Positions 43,857-58,089 of a stretch of DNA of 64,000 bases are shown here, piece by piece (the first letter of the stretch is position 1; each line of letters starts with the position of its first letter). This DNA comes from Paucibacter aquatile (GTDB lineage Bacteria > Pseudomonadota > Gammaproteobacteria > Burkholderiales > Burkholderiaceae_C): positions 744,001 to 808,000 of the forward strand of contig NZ_POSP01000003.1 of the NCBI RefSeq assembly GCF_002885975.1. The letters run 5' to 3'. The notes under the pieces were generated by a model. The model searched no databases, was not told where the DNA came from, and was given only the letters and a program-made list of their open reading frames with translations. A program made the position numbers and the translations under genes.

Positions 43857-44444
43857 ATGCCCGACCAAACTCTGCCCTCCCCCCTGCTTCCAACACCCCG
43901 CCGGCAGCCTTGGCTGCAGGCTCGGCGGCCGCTCCTCACCGCACTGCTGACCCTCGGCCTGCTGGCACCGGCTTGGAGCCAGGCCAGCGAGCTGGACATC
44001 GCCCAGCGCCAGTGGCTGGCCGGCCAGCGCCAGCAGGCGGTGGGCACGCTGGAAGCCGCCCTGAAGCAAACCCCTGACGAGCTGAAGCTGCGCTTCGCCC
44101 TGGGCGTGATGCGCATGGAATTGGGTCAGCTGTCCAGCGCCCAGCAGATCTTCATCCAGCTGACGGAAGACTTCCCCGACCTGGCCGACCCCTACAACAA
44201 TCTGGCCGTCATCCATGCCGGCCAAGGCGACCTGGACCGGGCCCGCAATGAGCTGGAACAGGCCCTGCGCCTGCAGCCCAGCCATGCCCAGGCCCAGGAA
44301 AACCTCGGCGATGTGCTGCTGCGCCAGGCCTTGCGGGCCTACCAGCGCGCGCAAGAGGCCATGGCCGCCCCGTCGACCAGCCTTGCGCTCAAACTCAAGC
44401 GCACCCACGATCTCTTGCAGGAAGCGTCAAGCCGCAGCCGCTGA
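43857..44444 (+). CDS. TPR-repeat exported protein
   Basis: The 195-residue protein has a signal-like segment (ALLTLGLLAPAWSQA) and three or so tetratricopeptide repeats (LRFALGVMRMELGQLSSAQQ, PYNNLAVIHAGQGDLDRARN, AQAQENLGDVLLRQALRAYQ). It is probably periplasmic and mediates protein contacts. This kind of gene is often found between cysS and ppiA in relatives. ATG 43857 is used; the preceding in-frame TTG is less likely. Confidence 0.88.
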   Translation: MPDQTLPSPLLPTPRRQPWLQARRPLLTALLTLGLLAPAWSQASELDIAQRQWLAGQRQQAVGTLEAALKQTPDELKLRFALGVMRMELGQLSSAQQIFIQLTEDFPDLADPYNNLAVIHAGQGDLDRARNELEQALRLQPSHAQAQENLGDVLLRQALRAYQRAQEAMAAPSTSLALKLKRTHDLLQEASSRSR

Positions 44445-44568
44445 GCGGCCAGAGAGACAAGACCTTTCACGAGCGAAGGCGTTGCCGGCCTGAAGCCGGC
44501 GGCGCACCGACAATCGCGCCGCTTCAATCCATTTCACAGACCCCAAGATCCCCGGAGGAATGCGTCCC

Positions 44569-45210
44569 ATGCCAAGGAATTTTGTGCAGTCCCTGAGCCG
44601 CCGCCTGGCCCTGTTCTCGCTGGCCGCCCTGGCCGTCTGCAGCGCCGAGGCCCAAGCCCCGCTGGCCACGCCAGCCTCGGCCGCGGCCGTGCCGCAAATC
44701 AACCCGACCGTGTTCGTGCGCCTGAGCACCAGCGAAGGCGAGATCCGCATCGGCCTGGATGCCGACAAGGCGCCCAAGACCGTGGCCAATTTCCTGCAGT
44801 ACGTGAAGGCCGGCCACTACAACGGCCTGATCTTCCACCGCGTGATCGAGAACTTCATGATCCAGGGCGGCGGCTTCACCAAAGACCTGCAGCAGCGCCC
44901 GACCAAGCCGCCGATTCCGCTGGAATCGCGCAACGGCCTGAAGAACCTGCGCGGCACCCTGGCCATGGCCCGCACCAGCGACCCGAACTCGGCCACCTCG
45001 CAGTTCTTCATCAACACGGTGGACAACGCCTTCCTGGACGCTGACAACTCGCGCGACGGCAATGGCTACGCCGTCTTCGGCCAGGTGCTCGAAGGCATGG
45101 ACGTGGTCGACAAGATCCGCGCCACGCCCACCACGGCCCAAGGCCCGCACCAGAACCTGCCGCAAACCCCCATCACCATCACCAAAGCCCTTGTGGAGCC
45201 CAAGAAATGA
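44569..45210 (+). CDS. ppiA: Periplasmic cyclophilin-type peptidyl-prolyl isomerase
   Basis: The protein is a PpiA-like cyclophilin with a signal peptide (ALAVCSAEAQA). It has the cyclophilin core (FHRVIENFMIQGGGF, TSQFFINTVDN, YAVFGQVLEGMDVVD). It assists folding of exported proteins. GGAGGA lies 9 bases before ATG 44569, and directly against ATG 44560, so the later ATG is favoured by spacing. Its stop overlaps the next ATG by 4 bases. Confidence 0.94.
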   Translation: MPRNFVQSLSRRLALFSLAALAVCSAEAQAPLATPASAAAVPQINPTVFVRLSTSEGEIRIGLDADKAPKTVANFLQYVKAGHYNGLIFHRVIENFMIQGGGFTKDLQQRPTKPPIPLESRNGLKNLRGTLAMARTSDPNSATSQFFINTVDNAFLDADNSRDGNGYAVFGQVLEGMDVVDKIRATPTTAQGPHQNLPQTPITITKALVEPKK

Positions 45211-45713
45211 GCAAGATTGTTGAACTGCACACCAACCACGGCCTGATCCGCGTCGAACTCGACGACGTCAAGGCCCCGATCTCAGTCGCCAACTTCCTGT
45301 CCTATGTGAACAACGGCCATTACAACGGCACCGTGTTCCACCGCGTGATCAAGGGTTTCATGATCCAGGGCGGCGGCTTTGAAGTCGGCATGAAGCAAAA
45401 GCAGACGGCGGGCGAGATCCAGAATGAAGCCAACAACGGCCTGAAGAACGACCACTACACCCTGGCCATGGCCCGCACCAACGCGCCGCACTCGGCCACC
45501 GCCCAGTTCTTCATCAACACCACCAACAACGGCTTCCTGAACTTCAAGTCCGAGTCCTCGCAAGGCTGGGGTTATGCCGTGTTCGGCCGCGTGATCGAAG
45601 GCAAGGAAGTGGTCGACGCCATCGAGAAGGTCAAGACCGGCCGCTCGGGCTTCCATGACGATGTGCCGCTGGAAAACGTGGTCATCGAACGCGCGGTCGA
45701 AGTTGCGGCCTGA
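45207..45713 (+). CDS. ppiB: Cytoplasmic cyclophilin-type peptidyl-prolyl isomerase
   Basis: The 168-residue cyclophilin has no signal peptide. Core motifs are FHRVIKGFMIQGGGF, TAQFFINTTNNGFLNF and YAVFGRVIEGKEVVD. It is coupled to ppiA by an ATGA overlap. The operon ppiA-ppiB-lpxH is conserved in Burkholderiales. Confidence 0.97.
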   Translation: MSKIVELHTNHGLIRVELDDVKAPISVANFLSYVNNGHYNGTVFHRVIKGFMIQGGGFEVGMKQKQTAGEIQNEANNGLKNDHYTLAMARTNAPHSATAQFFINTTNNGFLNFKSESSQGWGYAVFGRVIEGKEVVDAIEKVKTGRSGFHDDVPLENVVIERAVEVAA

Positions 45714-46530
45714 GACGCCTTCTGCGGCGACAGCGCCGGCCGCAGCAGCGGCGGGGGCTGAACCCCGCCCTGCCCTGCCGGCCTTTGCCGAGCTGAACGT
45801 GCCCGCCGAGTGGCGCCGGCTGGACTTTCTGTCCGACCTGCACCTCTCGCCGGACACGCCAGCCACCCTGGCCGCTCTGGCCGCCCATCTGCAGGACAGC
45901 AGCGCCGAGGCGATCTTCCTGCTGGGTGATATCTTTGAAGTCTGGATCGGTGACGACGCCCGGCACCAGGACTTCGAAGCTTCTTGCGTGGAGTTGCTGC
46001 ACGCGGCCAGCCAACGCCACACCCTGTTCTTCATGGCCGGCAACCGCGACTTCCTCGTCGGCCCAGACATGCTGGCCGCTTGCGGCATGCAAGCCCTGGC
46101 CGACCCCACGGTGCTGAACGCCTTCGGGCAACGCTGGCTGCTCAGCCATGGCGATGCCTTGTGCATGGACGACAAGCCCTACCAGGCCTTCCGCGCCCAG
46201 GCGCGCAGCGCCGCCTGGCAGGCGCAGTTCCTGGCTCGCCCCCTTGAAGAACGCCGCGCCCTGGCCCGCCAGATGCGCGAGGCCAGCCAGGCCGGCCAAG
46301 CCGAGATGAGCGTGTACGCTGACCTGGACAGCGCCGCCTGCGTGCAATGGCTGCAAGCCTCCGGCTGTAGCGACCTGATCCACGGCCACACCCATCGGCC
46401 AGCCCGGCACGAGCTGGCGCCGGGTCTGCGCCGCCATGTGCTGTCGGATTGGGATTTCGAAGGCGCAAAGCCACGCGGCGACCTGCTGCGTTTGCGGCAC
46501 GCCGGCCTGCGCCGCATCGACCTGGCCTGA
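45703..46530 (+). CDS. lpxH: UDP-2,3-diacylglucosamine diphosphatase
   Basis: This LpxH metallophosphoesterase hydrolyses UDP-2,3-diacylglucosamine to lipid X in lipid A synthesis at the inner membrane. Metal motifs are FLSDLHLS, LLGDIFEVWIGDD, AGNRDFL, LSHGDAL and IHGHTHRP. The start is uncertain. TTG 45703 gives an N-terminal extension like that of relatives (ALPAFAEL before the core). GTG 45799 is the next in-frame alternative. It overlaps ppiB by 11 bases if TTG is right. Confidence 0.92.
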   Translation: MRPETPSAATAPAAAAAGAEPRPALPAFAELNVPAEWRRLDFLSDLHLSPDTPATLAALAAHLQDSSAEAIFLLGDIFEVWIGDDARHQDFEASCVELLHAASQRHTLFFMAGNRDFLVGPDMLAACGMQALADPTVLNAFGQRWLLSHGDALCMDDKPYQAFRAQARSAAWQAQFLARPLEERRALARQMREASQAGQAEMSVYADLDSAACVQWLQASGCSDLIHGHTHRPARHELAPGLRRHVLSDWDFEGAKPRGDLLRLRHAGLRRIDLA

Positions 46531-47345
46531 TGGGCTGGCTGAGCCACGTTCTCGCGCGTTTGCAAGCGCTGCCCGGCGCCTGGCGCCGGCAGCGCGAGCA
46601 ACGCACCGTGGAGCGCCTGGCGATCCCCGAGCCGTTGTGGCAGCTGACCCTGCTGCGCTACCCCTTTCTCGCCCAGCGCTCCGCCGAAGACCTGAACGAG
46701 TTGCGCCGCCTGTGCTCGCTGTTTCTCGACAGCAAGGAGTTCCACGGCGCGGCCGGCTTTGAAGTCAGCGATGAAGTCGCCCTGGCCGTCGCGGCACAGG
46801 CCTGCCTGCCGGTGCTGCGCCTGGGGCTTGCCTGGTACGACGGCTTCGTCGGCATCGTCATGCATGAGAGCGAAGTGCTGGCTCGGCGCGAGGTGATGGA
46901 CGAAGACGGCATCGTCCACGCTTTTGACGAAGAGCTGGCCGGCGAAGCCATGGAAGGCGGGCCCTTGATGCTGAGCTGGCAAGCCATGGCGGCACACCCC
47001 GATCCCGCCCTGGACCCCGGCGACAGCATCTTCAACGTCGTCATCCACGAGTTCGCCCATGTGATCGACATGCGCGATGGCTGGGCCGATGGCGTGCCGC
47101 CCCTGCCCAGCCTGGCTGAGCGCGAGCGCTGGCTGGATGTGATCGAGCCCGAGTGGCAGGCCTTCTGCGCCCGCGTGGACGCAGGTGAAGCCACCTTGAT
47201 CGACCCCTACGGCGCCGAGAGCCTGGAAGAGTTCTTCGCCGTGGCGGTGGAGGCCTTTTTTGTGGCGCCCACCGAGCTGCGCCAGGAGCAGCCTTCGCTG
47301 TACCGGCTGCTGGCCGGCTTCTTCCGGCAAGACCCGGCGGCCTGA
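46530..47345 (+). CDS. mtfA: MtfA-like zinc metallopeptidase
   Basis: The 271-residue protein of the MtfA (M90) family has the metal motif HEFAH at residues 173-177 in VVIHEFAHVIDM, and a downstream glutamate-rich segment ESLEEFFAVAVEAFF supplying the third ligand. In E. coli MtfA binds the Mlc repressor and controls glucose PTS expression; the role here is unproven. The ATG overlaps the lpxH stop (TGATG). Confidence 0.93.
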   Translation: MGWLSHVLARLQALPGAWRRQREQRTVERLAIPEPLWQLTLLRYPFLAQRSAEDLNELRRLCSLFLDSKEFHGAAGFEVSDEVALAVAAQACLPVLRLGLAWYDGFVGIVMHESEVLARREVMDEDGIVHAFDEELAGEAMEGGPLMLSWQAMAAHPDPALDPGDSIFNVVIHEFAHVIDMRDGWADGVPPLPSLAERERWLDVIEPEWQAFCARVDAGEATLIDPYGAESLEEFFAVAVEAFFVAPTELRQEQPSLYRLLAGFFRQDPAA

Positions 47346-47371
47346 CGCTTCGAAACAGCGGCACCCCCAAT

Positions 47372-47405
47372 AAAAAGAAAAAGCCCCGAGACAGGCTCGG
47401 GGCTT
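47372..47405 (-). terminator. Rho-independent terminator of clpA
   Basis: On the minus strand, AAGCCCCGAG and CTCGGGGCTT arms form a 10-bp stem with a 5-base loop, followed by a T-tract (TTTCTTTTT). It may also slow transcripts leaving mtfA. Confidence 0.88.
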
Positions 47406-47447
47406 GGGTGATTCGGGCGCCCGGCTCAGGGCGCCTCATCATCAAGC

Positions 47448-49762
<2,315 letters not shown>

Positions 49763-49766
<4 letters not shown>

Positions 49767-50119
49767 GCGGCCTCCATAATGCACTGCAAAGGATGGCCGG
49801 CGCGCCTTGCGGCCGCCAGCACCAATTCGACCTTGGTCGCCGCAACGTCCTTGCTGAAGACGCCGCAGACCCCACGCCCATCGTGGTGGATTTTGAGCAT
49901 GATCTGGGTGGCCGTATCCAGGTCATGTCGGAAATATTCCTGCAAAACCATGACCACGAACTCCATGGGTGTGAAGTCGTCGTTGAGCAGCAGCACTTGG
50001 TAGAGGCGCGGCGGCTCGGTTTTTTGCGTCAGACGCTCAACAGTGGCCGTACCGTCGGCATCTTCACGCCCGGGCGGCAATCCGGGTGGCATTGGCGGTT
50101 GACTGGGGAAATCTGGCAT
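49763..50119 (-). CDS. clpS: ClpS adaptor of ClpAP
   Basis: The 118-residue N-end-rule adaptor delivers substrates with destabilising N-termini to ClpA. The core is YQVLLLNDDFTPMEFVVMVL, with substrate-site residues in HHDGRGVCGVFSKDVAATK. A longer Pro-rich N-terminal tail (PSQPPMPPGLPPG) is present. A -10-like TAGAAT at 50126-50131 would place the transcript start at the ATG itself, so the mRNA may be leaderless or the start codon may be further in. Confidence 0.97.
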
Positions 50120-50276
50120 GGATTGATTCTATCGAGAGCCACCGATACCCGCTGGCCCTGCGAAATCCATCTTGCGCCGACTGGGGAGAAAACAAGAGTG
50201 AAATTAGACCCGCGCCCCGGGCTTTTTCATCAAACGCAGGCACCCAAGGGTCTCCCCCATCCGGGCAGGCCCTGAA

Positions 50277-50305
50277 TTGACAGCGCACAGGCCGCCGCCA
50301 AAAAT
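50277..50305 (+). promoter_or_regulatory. Sigma-70-type promoter of the cold-shock gene
   Basis: A perfect -35 TTGACA (50277-50282), a 17-base spacer and AAAAAT (50300-50305) give a start near 50312 and a 30-base leader. Confidence 0.75.
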
Positions 50306-50341
50306 CCGCCGCGGTGCAATAGACACCGGGACGGAGGCGTT

Positions 50342-50590
50342 ATGACGATAGGAACGGTGAAGTGGTTCAACGATGCCAAGGGCTTTGGCTTTATTGAACC
50401 CGAAGCGGGCGGCGAAGATGTGTTCGCGCATTTTTCAGCCATCCAGATGGAGGGTTTTCGAACCCTGCAACAAGGCGGCAAGGTGAGTTACGAGCTGGTG
50501 CAAGGCCCCAAAGGCCAGCTGGCCCAGAACATCACCCCGCTGTATTCCACGGCCGCGCAAGCGCAGGAAGAACTCAGCGAAGCCGCTTGA
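50342..50590 (+). CDS. CspA-family cold-shock protein
   Basis: The 82-residue OB-fold RNA/DNA-binding protein has RNP1 KGFGFIEPEAGG and RNP2 DVFAHFSAI, and opens TIGTVKWFNDA. A C-terminal extension of about 12 residues (AAQAQEELSEAA) goes beyond the usual length. GGAGG precedes the ATG. It is divergent from clpS-clpA, the same order as cspD-clpS-clpA in E. coli, so it may be the CspD-like stationary-phase member; that is inference. Confidence 0.96.
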   Translation: MTIGTVKWFNDAKGFGFIEPEAGGEDVFAHFSAIQMEGFRTLQQGGKVSYELVQGPKGQLAQNITPLYSTAAQAQEELSEAA

Positions 50591-50705
50591 GACTGGCGCT
50601 CGCTGGTGGCAACACTGGCGAAACGCTGAACACTCGGTCAGCCCGCTGACCCCAGGCGAAGAGGACCCGCCGCCCGGCCATGTGCCACGGCTCAGTCCCC
50701 CAAGC

Positions 50706-50735
50706 AAAAAGGCCCGCAGATGCGGGCCTTTTTTT
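50706..50735. terminator. Bidirectional Rho-independent terminator
   Basis: AAAAAGGCCCGCA and TGCGGGCCTTTTT form a 13-bp stem with a GA loop and a T-run on each strand. It lies between the convergent cold-shock and icd genes. Confidence 0.9.
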
Positions 50736-50775
50736 GTGCGCTGCAGGTCTCCGGCGCCAGGGCCGGAACGCCAGC

Positions 50776-52029
<1,254 letters not shown>

Positions 52030-52072
52030 GTAGGAGGTACTCCGAAGGGGACGGGATGCCCTCTCGTAGAGG

Positions 52073-52090
52073 GCAGCCAAAAATTCTAGC
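52073..52090 (-). promoter_or_regulatory. Probable icd promoter core
   Basis: The minus strand reads GCTAGAATTTTTGGCTGC with -10 TAGAAT. It differs at one position from the 18-mer ahead of lysC. Confidence 0.5.
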
Positions 52091-52117
52091 GGCATTCAAT
52101 GACGAAGCCGGGATATG

Positions 52118-52144
52118 AAAAAGCCGATGCAGGGCACCGGCTTT
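52118..52144 (-). terminator. Rho-independent terminator of the monomeric IDH gene
   Basis: On the minus strand, AAAGCCG and CGGCTTT arms with an 11-base loop are followed by TTTTTC. It separates the two isocitrate dehydrogenase genes. Confidence 0.75.
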
Positions 52145-52153
52145 CTCTCGGGG

Positions 52154-52186
52154 CCGCTGCCGTTTGCAGGGTGCAAACGACAGCGG
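52154..52186 (-). other. Long near-perfect hairpin in the 3' UTR of the monomeric IDH gene
   Basis: CCGCTG-CGTTTGCA and TGCAAACG-CAGCGG pair over 14 bp with a single internal mismatch and a 3-base loop. No T-tract follows, so it is not itself a terminator. It may protect the mRNA 3' end ahead of the true terminator. Confidence 0.6.
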
Positions 52187-52213
52187 TTCAGGCGCTCAAG
52201 ACGCCGTGGCTGA

Positions 52214-54451
<2,238 letters not shown>

Positions 54452-54573
54452 GTGATTTCCAGATCGGCCATCTTCAGGCCCAAGGAGTGGAACGATTAGG
54501 GCGCCGATTCTAAGTCAGCGGCGCCGGCTGCGGACTCAAGTCTTATATAAGTCTTGGCATTTCGGCGCCTGGA

Positions 54574-55284
54574 TCAGGCCCACTGGCTGCACACGGCGGC
54601 AATCTGCGCCCACACCCCGTGGCCCAAGGCCCAGGCCGAGGCGGAGGCCAGGCCCAGGCCACCCAGGCGCACGGACCAGCGCAAGCCCTCGGCACCGCCG
54701 TCCTTGGACTGGCGCAGGCGACGCAGCAGCCAGGGCCCGAGCGCCAGACCGGCACCCGAGCTCAGGGCAAAACTGGCCATCACCGCCCCACCCTGCGCCG
54801 GCCCCGAGGCCAGGGCCGAGAGCAGCAGTGCCGACTGCAAAAGACCACAAGGCCAGGCCACCCAGGCCAAGCCGGCCAGGCCTGCCCGGGCCGCGCGCTT
54901 GGGGCCAGCCAAAGCCAAGCCACCTTGCCGCAAACCGGCCACAGGCACTTCGACCTGGCGCGCCACATCCTGACCCAAGCGCTCCATCCAGGCCGGCTGG
55001 CGCCCCCGCCATAGCAAGGACATGCCGAGCAGAAAAGCCGCCACGTGAATGAGCACCCAGAAAGGCCGCAGCAGGGCCGTGGCCTGGCCCATCTGGCTGA
55101 GCAGCTGCATGCTGGCGGCCGCCACGGCCCCGGCCAGGCTATAGCCCAGCAGGCGGCCGAACTGGAACGCGAGCGGCGAGCGCGCCCCCGCCGCGGCACA
55201 GGTGGCGCCGCACATGGCCAGGCAGTGCGGCGTGCCCGCCAGCCCCATCAAGGCGGCGGACGCGGCCAGGCTGGCGTCAAGCAT
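54574..55284 (-). CDS. SafE/TauE-like membrane protein of the cbb3 oxidase locus
   Basis: The 236-residue polytopic protein has the signature GTPHCLAMCGATCAA near its N-terminus (His and Cys pair as in UPF0 sulfite-exporter TauE/SafE-like proteins), and about six hydrophobic segments. Homologues sit beside ccoNOQP genes and are thought to help copper delivery or oxidase assembly. It starts 5 bases after the hemN stop and is cotranscribed with it. The transport substrate is unknown. Confidence 0.87.
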   Translation of the reverse strand: MLDASLAASAALMGLAGTPHCLAMCGATCAAAGARSPLAFQFGRLLGYSLAGAVAAASMQLLSQMGQATALLRPFWVLIHVAAFLLGMSLLWRGRQPAWMERLGQDVARQVEVPVAGLRQGGLALAGPKRAARAGLAGLAWVAWPCGLLQSALLLSALASGPAQGGAVMASFALSSGAGLALGPWLLRRLRQSKDGGAEGLRWSVRLGGLGLASASAWALGHGVWAQIAAVCSQWA

Positions 55285-55289
55285 GGGGA

Positions 55290-56756
55290 TCAGATGATGC
55301 GGGAGAAGCGCTCACGGCTGCGATCGGCTTGCAGGTATCGGTCAAACACCATAGCAACTGCGCGCACGAAATACCAGCCCATGGGCGTGACCTGGATGGC
55401 CCCCGGCTCCAACACGACCAGGCCTTGCTCGGCCAGCTCGCGGATGCGCTCCATCTCGGGCTTGAAGTACTGCTCAAAGCTGAGCAGATGCGCCAACTCG
55501 ATGGACTCGAACTCCAGCCGCCCCTGGCACATCAAGGCCATGATGACGGCACGCCGGGCGATGTCGTCCCGCGTGAGGGCCAGGCCGCGCTGGATGGGCA
55601 ACTGGCCCTGATTCAGCGCGTCGTAGTACTCGTCCAGGGTCTTGGCGTTCTGGCTGTAGCTGGCGCCCACCCGGCCGATGGCCGAGACGCCGAGCGCAAT
55701 CAGGTCGCAGTCCGGCTGGGTGCTGTAACCCTGGAAATTGCGATGCAGCCGCCCCTGGCGCTTGGCCACGGCCAGGGAGTCACTGGCCAAGGCAAAGTGG
55801 TCCATGCCGATATAGCTGTAGCCATGGCGCTCAAAGCCGCTGATGGCCGCGGCCAGCATGGTGATCTTGTCGCCCGCCACCGGCAGCTCAGCCTCATTGA
55901 TGCGGCGCTGCGGCTTGAAACGCTGCGGCAGATGGGCATAGCCGTAAAGCGCGATGCGGTCGGGCTTGAGCGCCCCCACCTGCTCGATGGTGCGAGCAAA
56001 GGACTCGGGTGTTTGCAGCGGCAGACCGTAGATCAGGTCCACATTGGTGGATTCAAATCCCAGCGAGCGGGCAGAGACCATCAAGGCCTCAACACTTTCG
56101 TAGCTCTGCTGGCGATGCACGGCCTTCTGTACCTCGGGGTCAAAGTCCTGCACGCCAAAGCTCAGACGGTTGAAGCCCAGCTGACGCAGATGGGCCAGGC
56201 GCTCGACGCTGACCGTGCGCGGATCCACTTCAATCGACACCTCGGCGCCCGGCGCCAGGCGGAAGCGCTCCAGCATGGCCTGCATCAGCTGGCTCAACTC
56301 CGCGTCGCTCAGGAAGGTCGGAGAACCGCCACCCAAATGCAGCTGCGAGACCGCCGCGCCCCGGCCCAGGTGCTCCAGGGTCAGGTCCATCTCGGTCACC
56401 AAGGCCTGCAGGTACTCGGTGGCACGATCATGGTGCTTGGTGATGACCTTGTTGCAGGCGCAGTAATAGCAGACCGACTCGCAGAACGGAATGTGAACAT
56501 AGAGCGACAGCGGCGTGTTGCCGCCCACCTGCGAACCGCCCGCGCGTTGCGCCAGCGCCTGCTGGTATTGCTCGATGGTGAAGGCTTCGACGAAGCGATC
56601 GGCCGTGGGGTACGAGGTGTAGCGAGGCCCGGATACATCGAAGCGTCGCAAGAGCGCTTCGTTGATTTGTGCGGCTGCGGGCGCACCCGCCGCAGCGCCG
56701 CTAGCAGGCTTTGTCTCAGGTTGCCGAGGGCCTCGGTCTTGAATGTTCTGTACCAT
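55290..56756 (-). CDS. hemN: Oxygen-independent coproporphyrinogen III dehydrogenase
   Basis: The 488-residue radical SAM enzyme has CESVCYYC binding the 4Fe-4S cluster, GGGSPTFLS, and RYTSYPTADRF near the start. It makes protoporphyrinogen without oxygen, supplying haem for the cbb3 oxidase in micro-oxic cells. It has an N-terminal Ala/Pro-rich extension of about 35 residues compared with E. coli. It is divergent from fnr, with FNR-type sites between. Confidence 0.96.
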   Translation of the reverse strand: MVQNIQDRGPRQPETKPASGAAAGAPAAAQINEALLRRFDVSGPRYTSYPTADRFVEAFTIEQYQQALAQRAGGSQVGGNTPLSLYVHIPFCESVCYYCACNKVITKHHDRATEYLQALVTEMDLTLEHLGRGAAVSQLHLGGGSPTFLSDAELSQLMQAMLERFRLAPGAEVSIEVDPRTVSVERLAHLRQLGFNRLSFGVQDFDPEVQKAVHRQQSYESVEALMVSARSLGFESTNVDLIYGLPLQTPESFARTIEQVGALKPDRIALYGYAHLPQRFKPQRRINEAELPVAGDKITMLAAAISGFERHGYSYIGMDHFALASDSLAVAKRQGRLHRNFQGYSTQPDCDLIALGVSAIGRVGASYSQNAKTLDEYYDALNQGQLPIQRGLALTRDDIARRAVIMALMCQGRLEFESIELAHLLSFEQYFKPEMERIRELAEQGLVVLEPGAIQVTPMGWYFVRAVAMVFDRYLQADRSRERFSRII

Positions 56757-56790
56757 GGGCCGCACTTTGCCAAGGCTTTGGCGAGCCGAC

Positions 56791-56856
56791 TTGACAAGGA
56801 TCAAGCTCGGCGCGCATTGTCGACCCAACAATGCACCCATGTTTGAGGTGCATCAT
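56791..56856. promoter_or_regulatory. Two FNR boxes with overlapping divergent class II promoters (hemN / fnr)
   Basis: Box 1 is TTGAC-AAGG-ATCAA (56791-56804), one mismatch to the FNR consensus. Twenty-two bases to its right is AACAAT (56827-56832), a -10 for fnr; box 1 is then centred at -41.5. Box 2 is TTGAG-GTGC-ATCAT (56843-56856), two mismatches. On the minus strand a -10 GACAAT (56816-56821) lies 21 bases away for hemN. Each box also lies a few bases downstream of the other promoter's start. Confidence 0.65.
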
Positions 56857-56938
56857 GCTCATGTCCGTGAAAAATCTGGAAGTCCCGCAGCCCCAGTCTG
56901 CTCCGCCTGCTGCCTGCGAATCCCTTAAAAAGCACACG

Positions 56939-57673
56939 ATGAATGCCACCGTCCCTATCAAGTTTGAGCCGCTGAAGGTCGCCTGCTCCAGCTGCAATTT
57001 GCGCGAGCTGTGCCTGCCGGTGGGCCTGTCCTCCGGCGACCTGGATCAGCTGGACCAGCTGGTGGCCACCCGCCGCAGCGTGGCCCGCGGCGACACCCTG
57101 TTCCGCAGCGGTGACGAGTTTCAGTCGCTCTACGCGGTGCGCACCGGTTTCTTCAAGACCTGCGTGTCTTCGGAAGACGGCCGCGACCAGGTGACCGGTT
57201 TCCAGATGGCCGGCGAGTTGCTGGGCCTGGACGGCATCAGCACCGACCGCCACAGCTGCGACGCTGTTGCGCTGGAAGACTCCCAGGTCTGCGTGATCCC
57301 CTTCGAACAGCTCGAAGAGCTGTCGCGCGAGTTCACCGATCTGCAGCGCCAGTTCCACAAGATCATGAGCCGCGAGATCGTGCGCGACCACGGCGTGATG
57401 CTGCTGCTAGGCAGCATGCGGGCCGAAGAACGCCTGGCCGCCTTCCTGCTCAACTTGACCCAGCGTCTGCAAGCCCGCGGCTTCTCCGCCGCCGCCCTGG
57501 TGCTGCGCATGACGCGCGAGGAAATTGGCAGCTATCTGGGCCTGAAGCTGGAGACCGTCAGCCGCACCTTTTCCAAGTTCCAGGAAGAAGGCCTGCTGGA
57601 GGTGAAGCAACGGCACCTGCGCATCCTCGACCAGGCCGGCCTGCAAAAGCTGGTCAACAACAGCAACTGCTGA
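56939..57673 (+). CDS. fnr: FNR-type oxygen-sensing transcriptional regulator
   Basis: The 244-residue Crp/Fnr regulator has the iron-sulphur cysteines at 16, 19, 25 and 118 when started at ATG 56939. The same spacing holds for Cys20, 23, 29 and 122 of E. coli FNR (constant offset of 4), which supports this start. An alternative ATG at 56855 has a better ribosome site (GAGG) and adds 28 residues of weaker coding character. The recognition helix segment is LGLKLETVSRTFSKF. It is expected to activate hemN and the ccoNOQP genes at low oxygen. This gene has the cluster cysteines that the Crp-like pair at 16-18 kb lacks. Confidence 0.95.
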   Translation: MNATVPIKFEPLKVACSSCNLRELCLPVGLSSGDLDQLDQLVATRRSVARGDTLFRSGDEFQSLYAVRTGFFKTCVSSEDGRDQVTGFQMAGELLGLDGISTDRHSCDAVALEDSQVCVIPFEQLEELSREFTDLQRQFHKIMSREIVRDHGVMLLLGSMRAEERLAAFLLNLTQRLQARGFSAAALVLRMTREEIGSYLGLKLETVSRTFSKFQEEGLLEVKQRHLRILDQAGLQKLVNNSNC

Positions 57674-57710
57674 GATCAACGCGCCCGCGGCACGGGCGGC
57701 GCAGTGAAAC

Positions 57711-57742
57711 AAAAAGGCCTTCGTGTGAACGAAGGCCTTTTT
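57711..57742. terminator. Bidirectional Rho-independent terminator
   Basis: AAAAAGGCCTTCG and CGAAGGCCTTTTT form a perfect 13-bp stem with a 6-base loop. It lies between convergent fnr and the end of the cco cluster. Confidence 0.92.
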
Positions 57743-57784
57743 GTTTGGCGCCACCACGCCGGGCGGGCGAATCGCATTGCGGGA

Positions 57785-58087
57785 TCAACGCGGCCAGCCG
57801 CGCGGGTGGGCGTCCTCGGGCAAATCAGGCAAGGTGGCCAGCATGACGCTGACACTGGCTGCCAGGCTGATGACCAACCAAAAGATCATGAAGCTGACGG
57901 TATAGACCGCCTGACGCGACCAATCCAGGCGCTCGGCGCCAAACCAGCTCAGATCACTGGGGTCGACGACCGCAAACACCAGAGCCTCCATCACCCCGGC
58001 CATGAAAAAGGATGGCCAAGCCACTGCCATGGCCCAGCGGCTGCTTTGCTTGGGAACTGCCGATGCGGACGGATCAGCCGCGTCCAT
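57785..58087 (-). CDS. Small membrane protein at the end of the cco cluster
   Basis: The 100-residue protein has two hydrophobic segments (PSFFMAGVMEALVFAVV; FMIFWLVISLAASVSVML) and no named family. It is the last gene of the cbb3 cluster. ATG 58087 is used; a GTG at 58093 overlaps the fixH stop by 4 bases (GTGA) and is an equally good coupled start. It may help oxidase assembly, by position only. Confidence 0.78.
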   Translation of the reverse strand: MDAADPSASAVPKQSSRWAMAVAWPSFFMAGVMEALVFAVVDPSDLSWFGAERLDWSRQAVYTVSFMIFWLVISLAASVSVMLATLPDLPEDAHPRGWPR

Positions 58088-58089
58088 GA

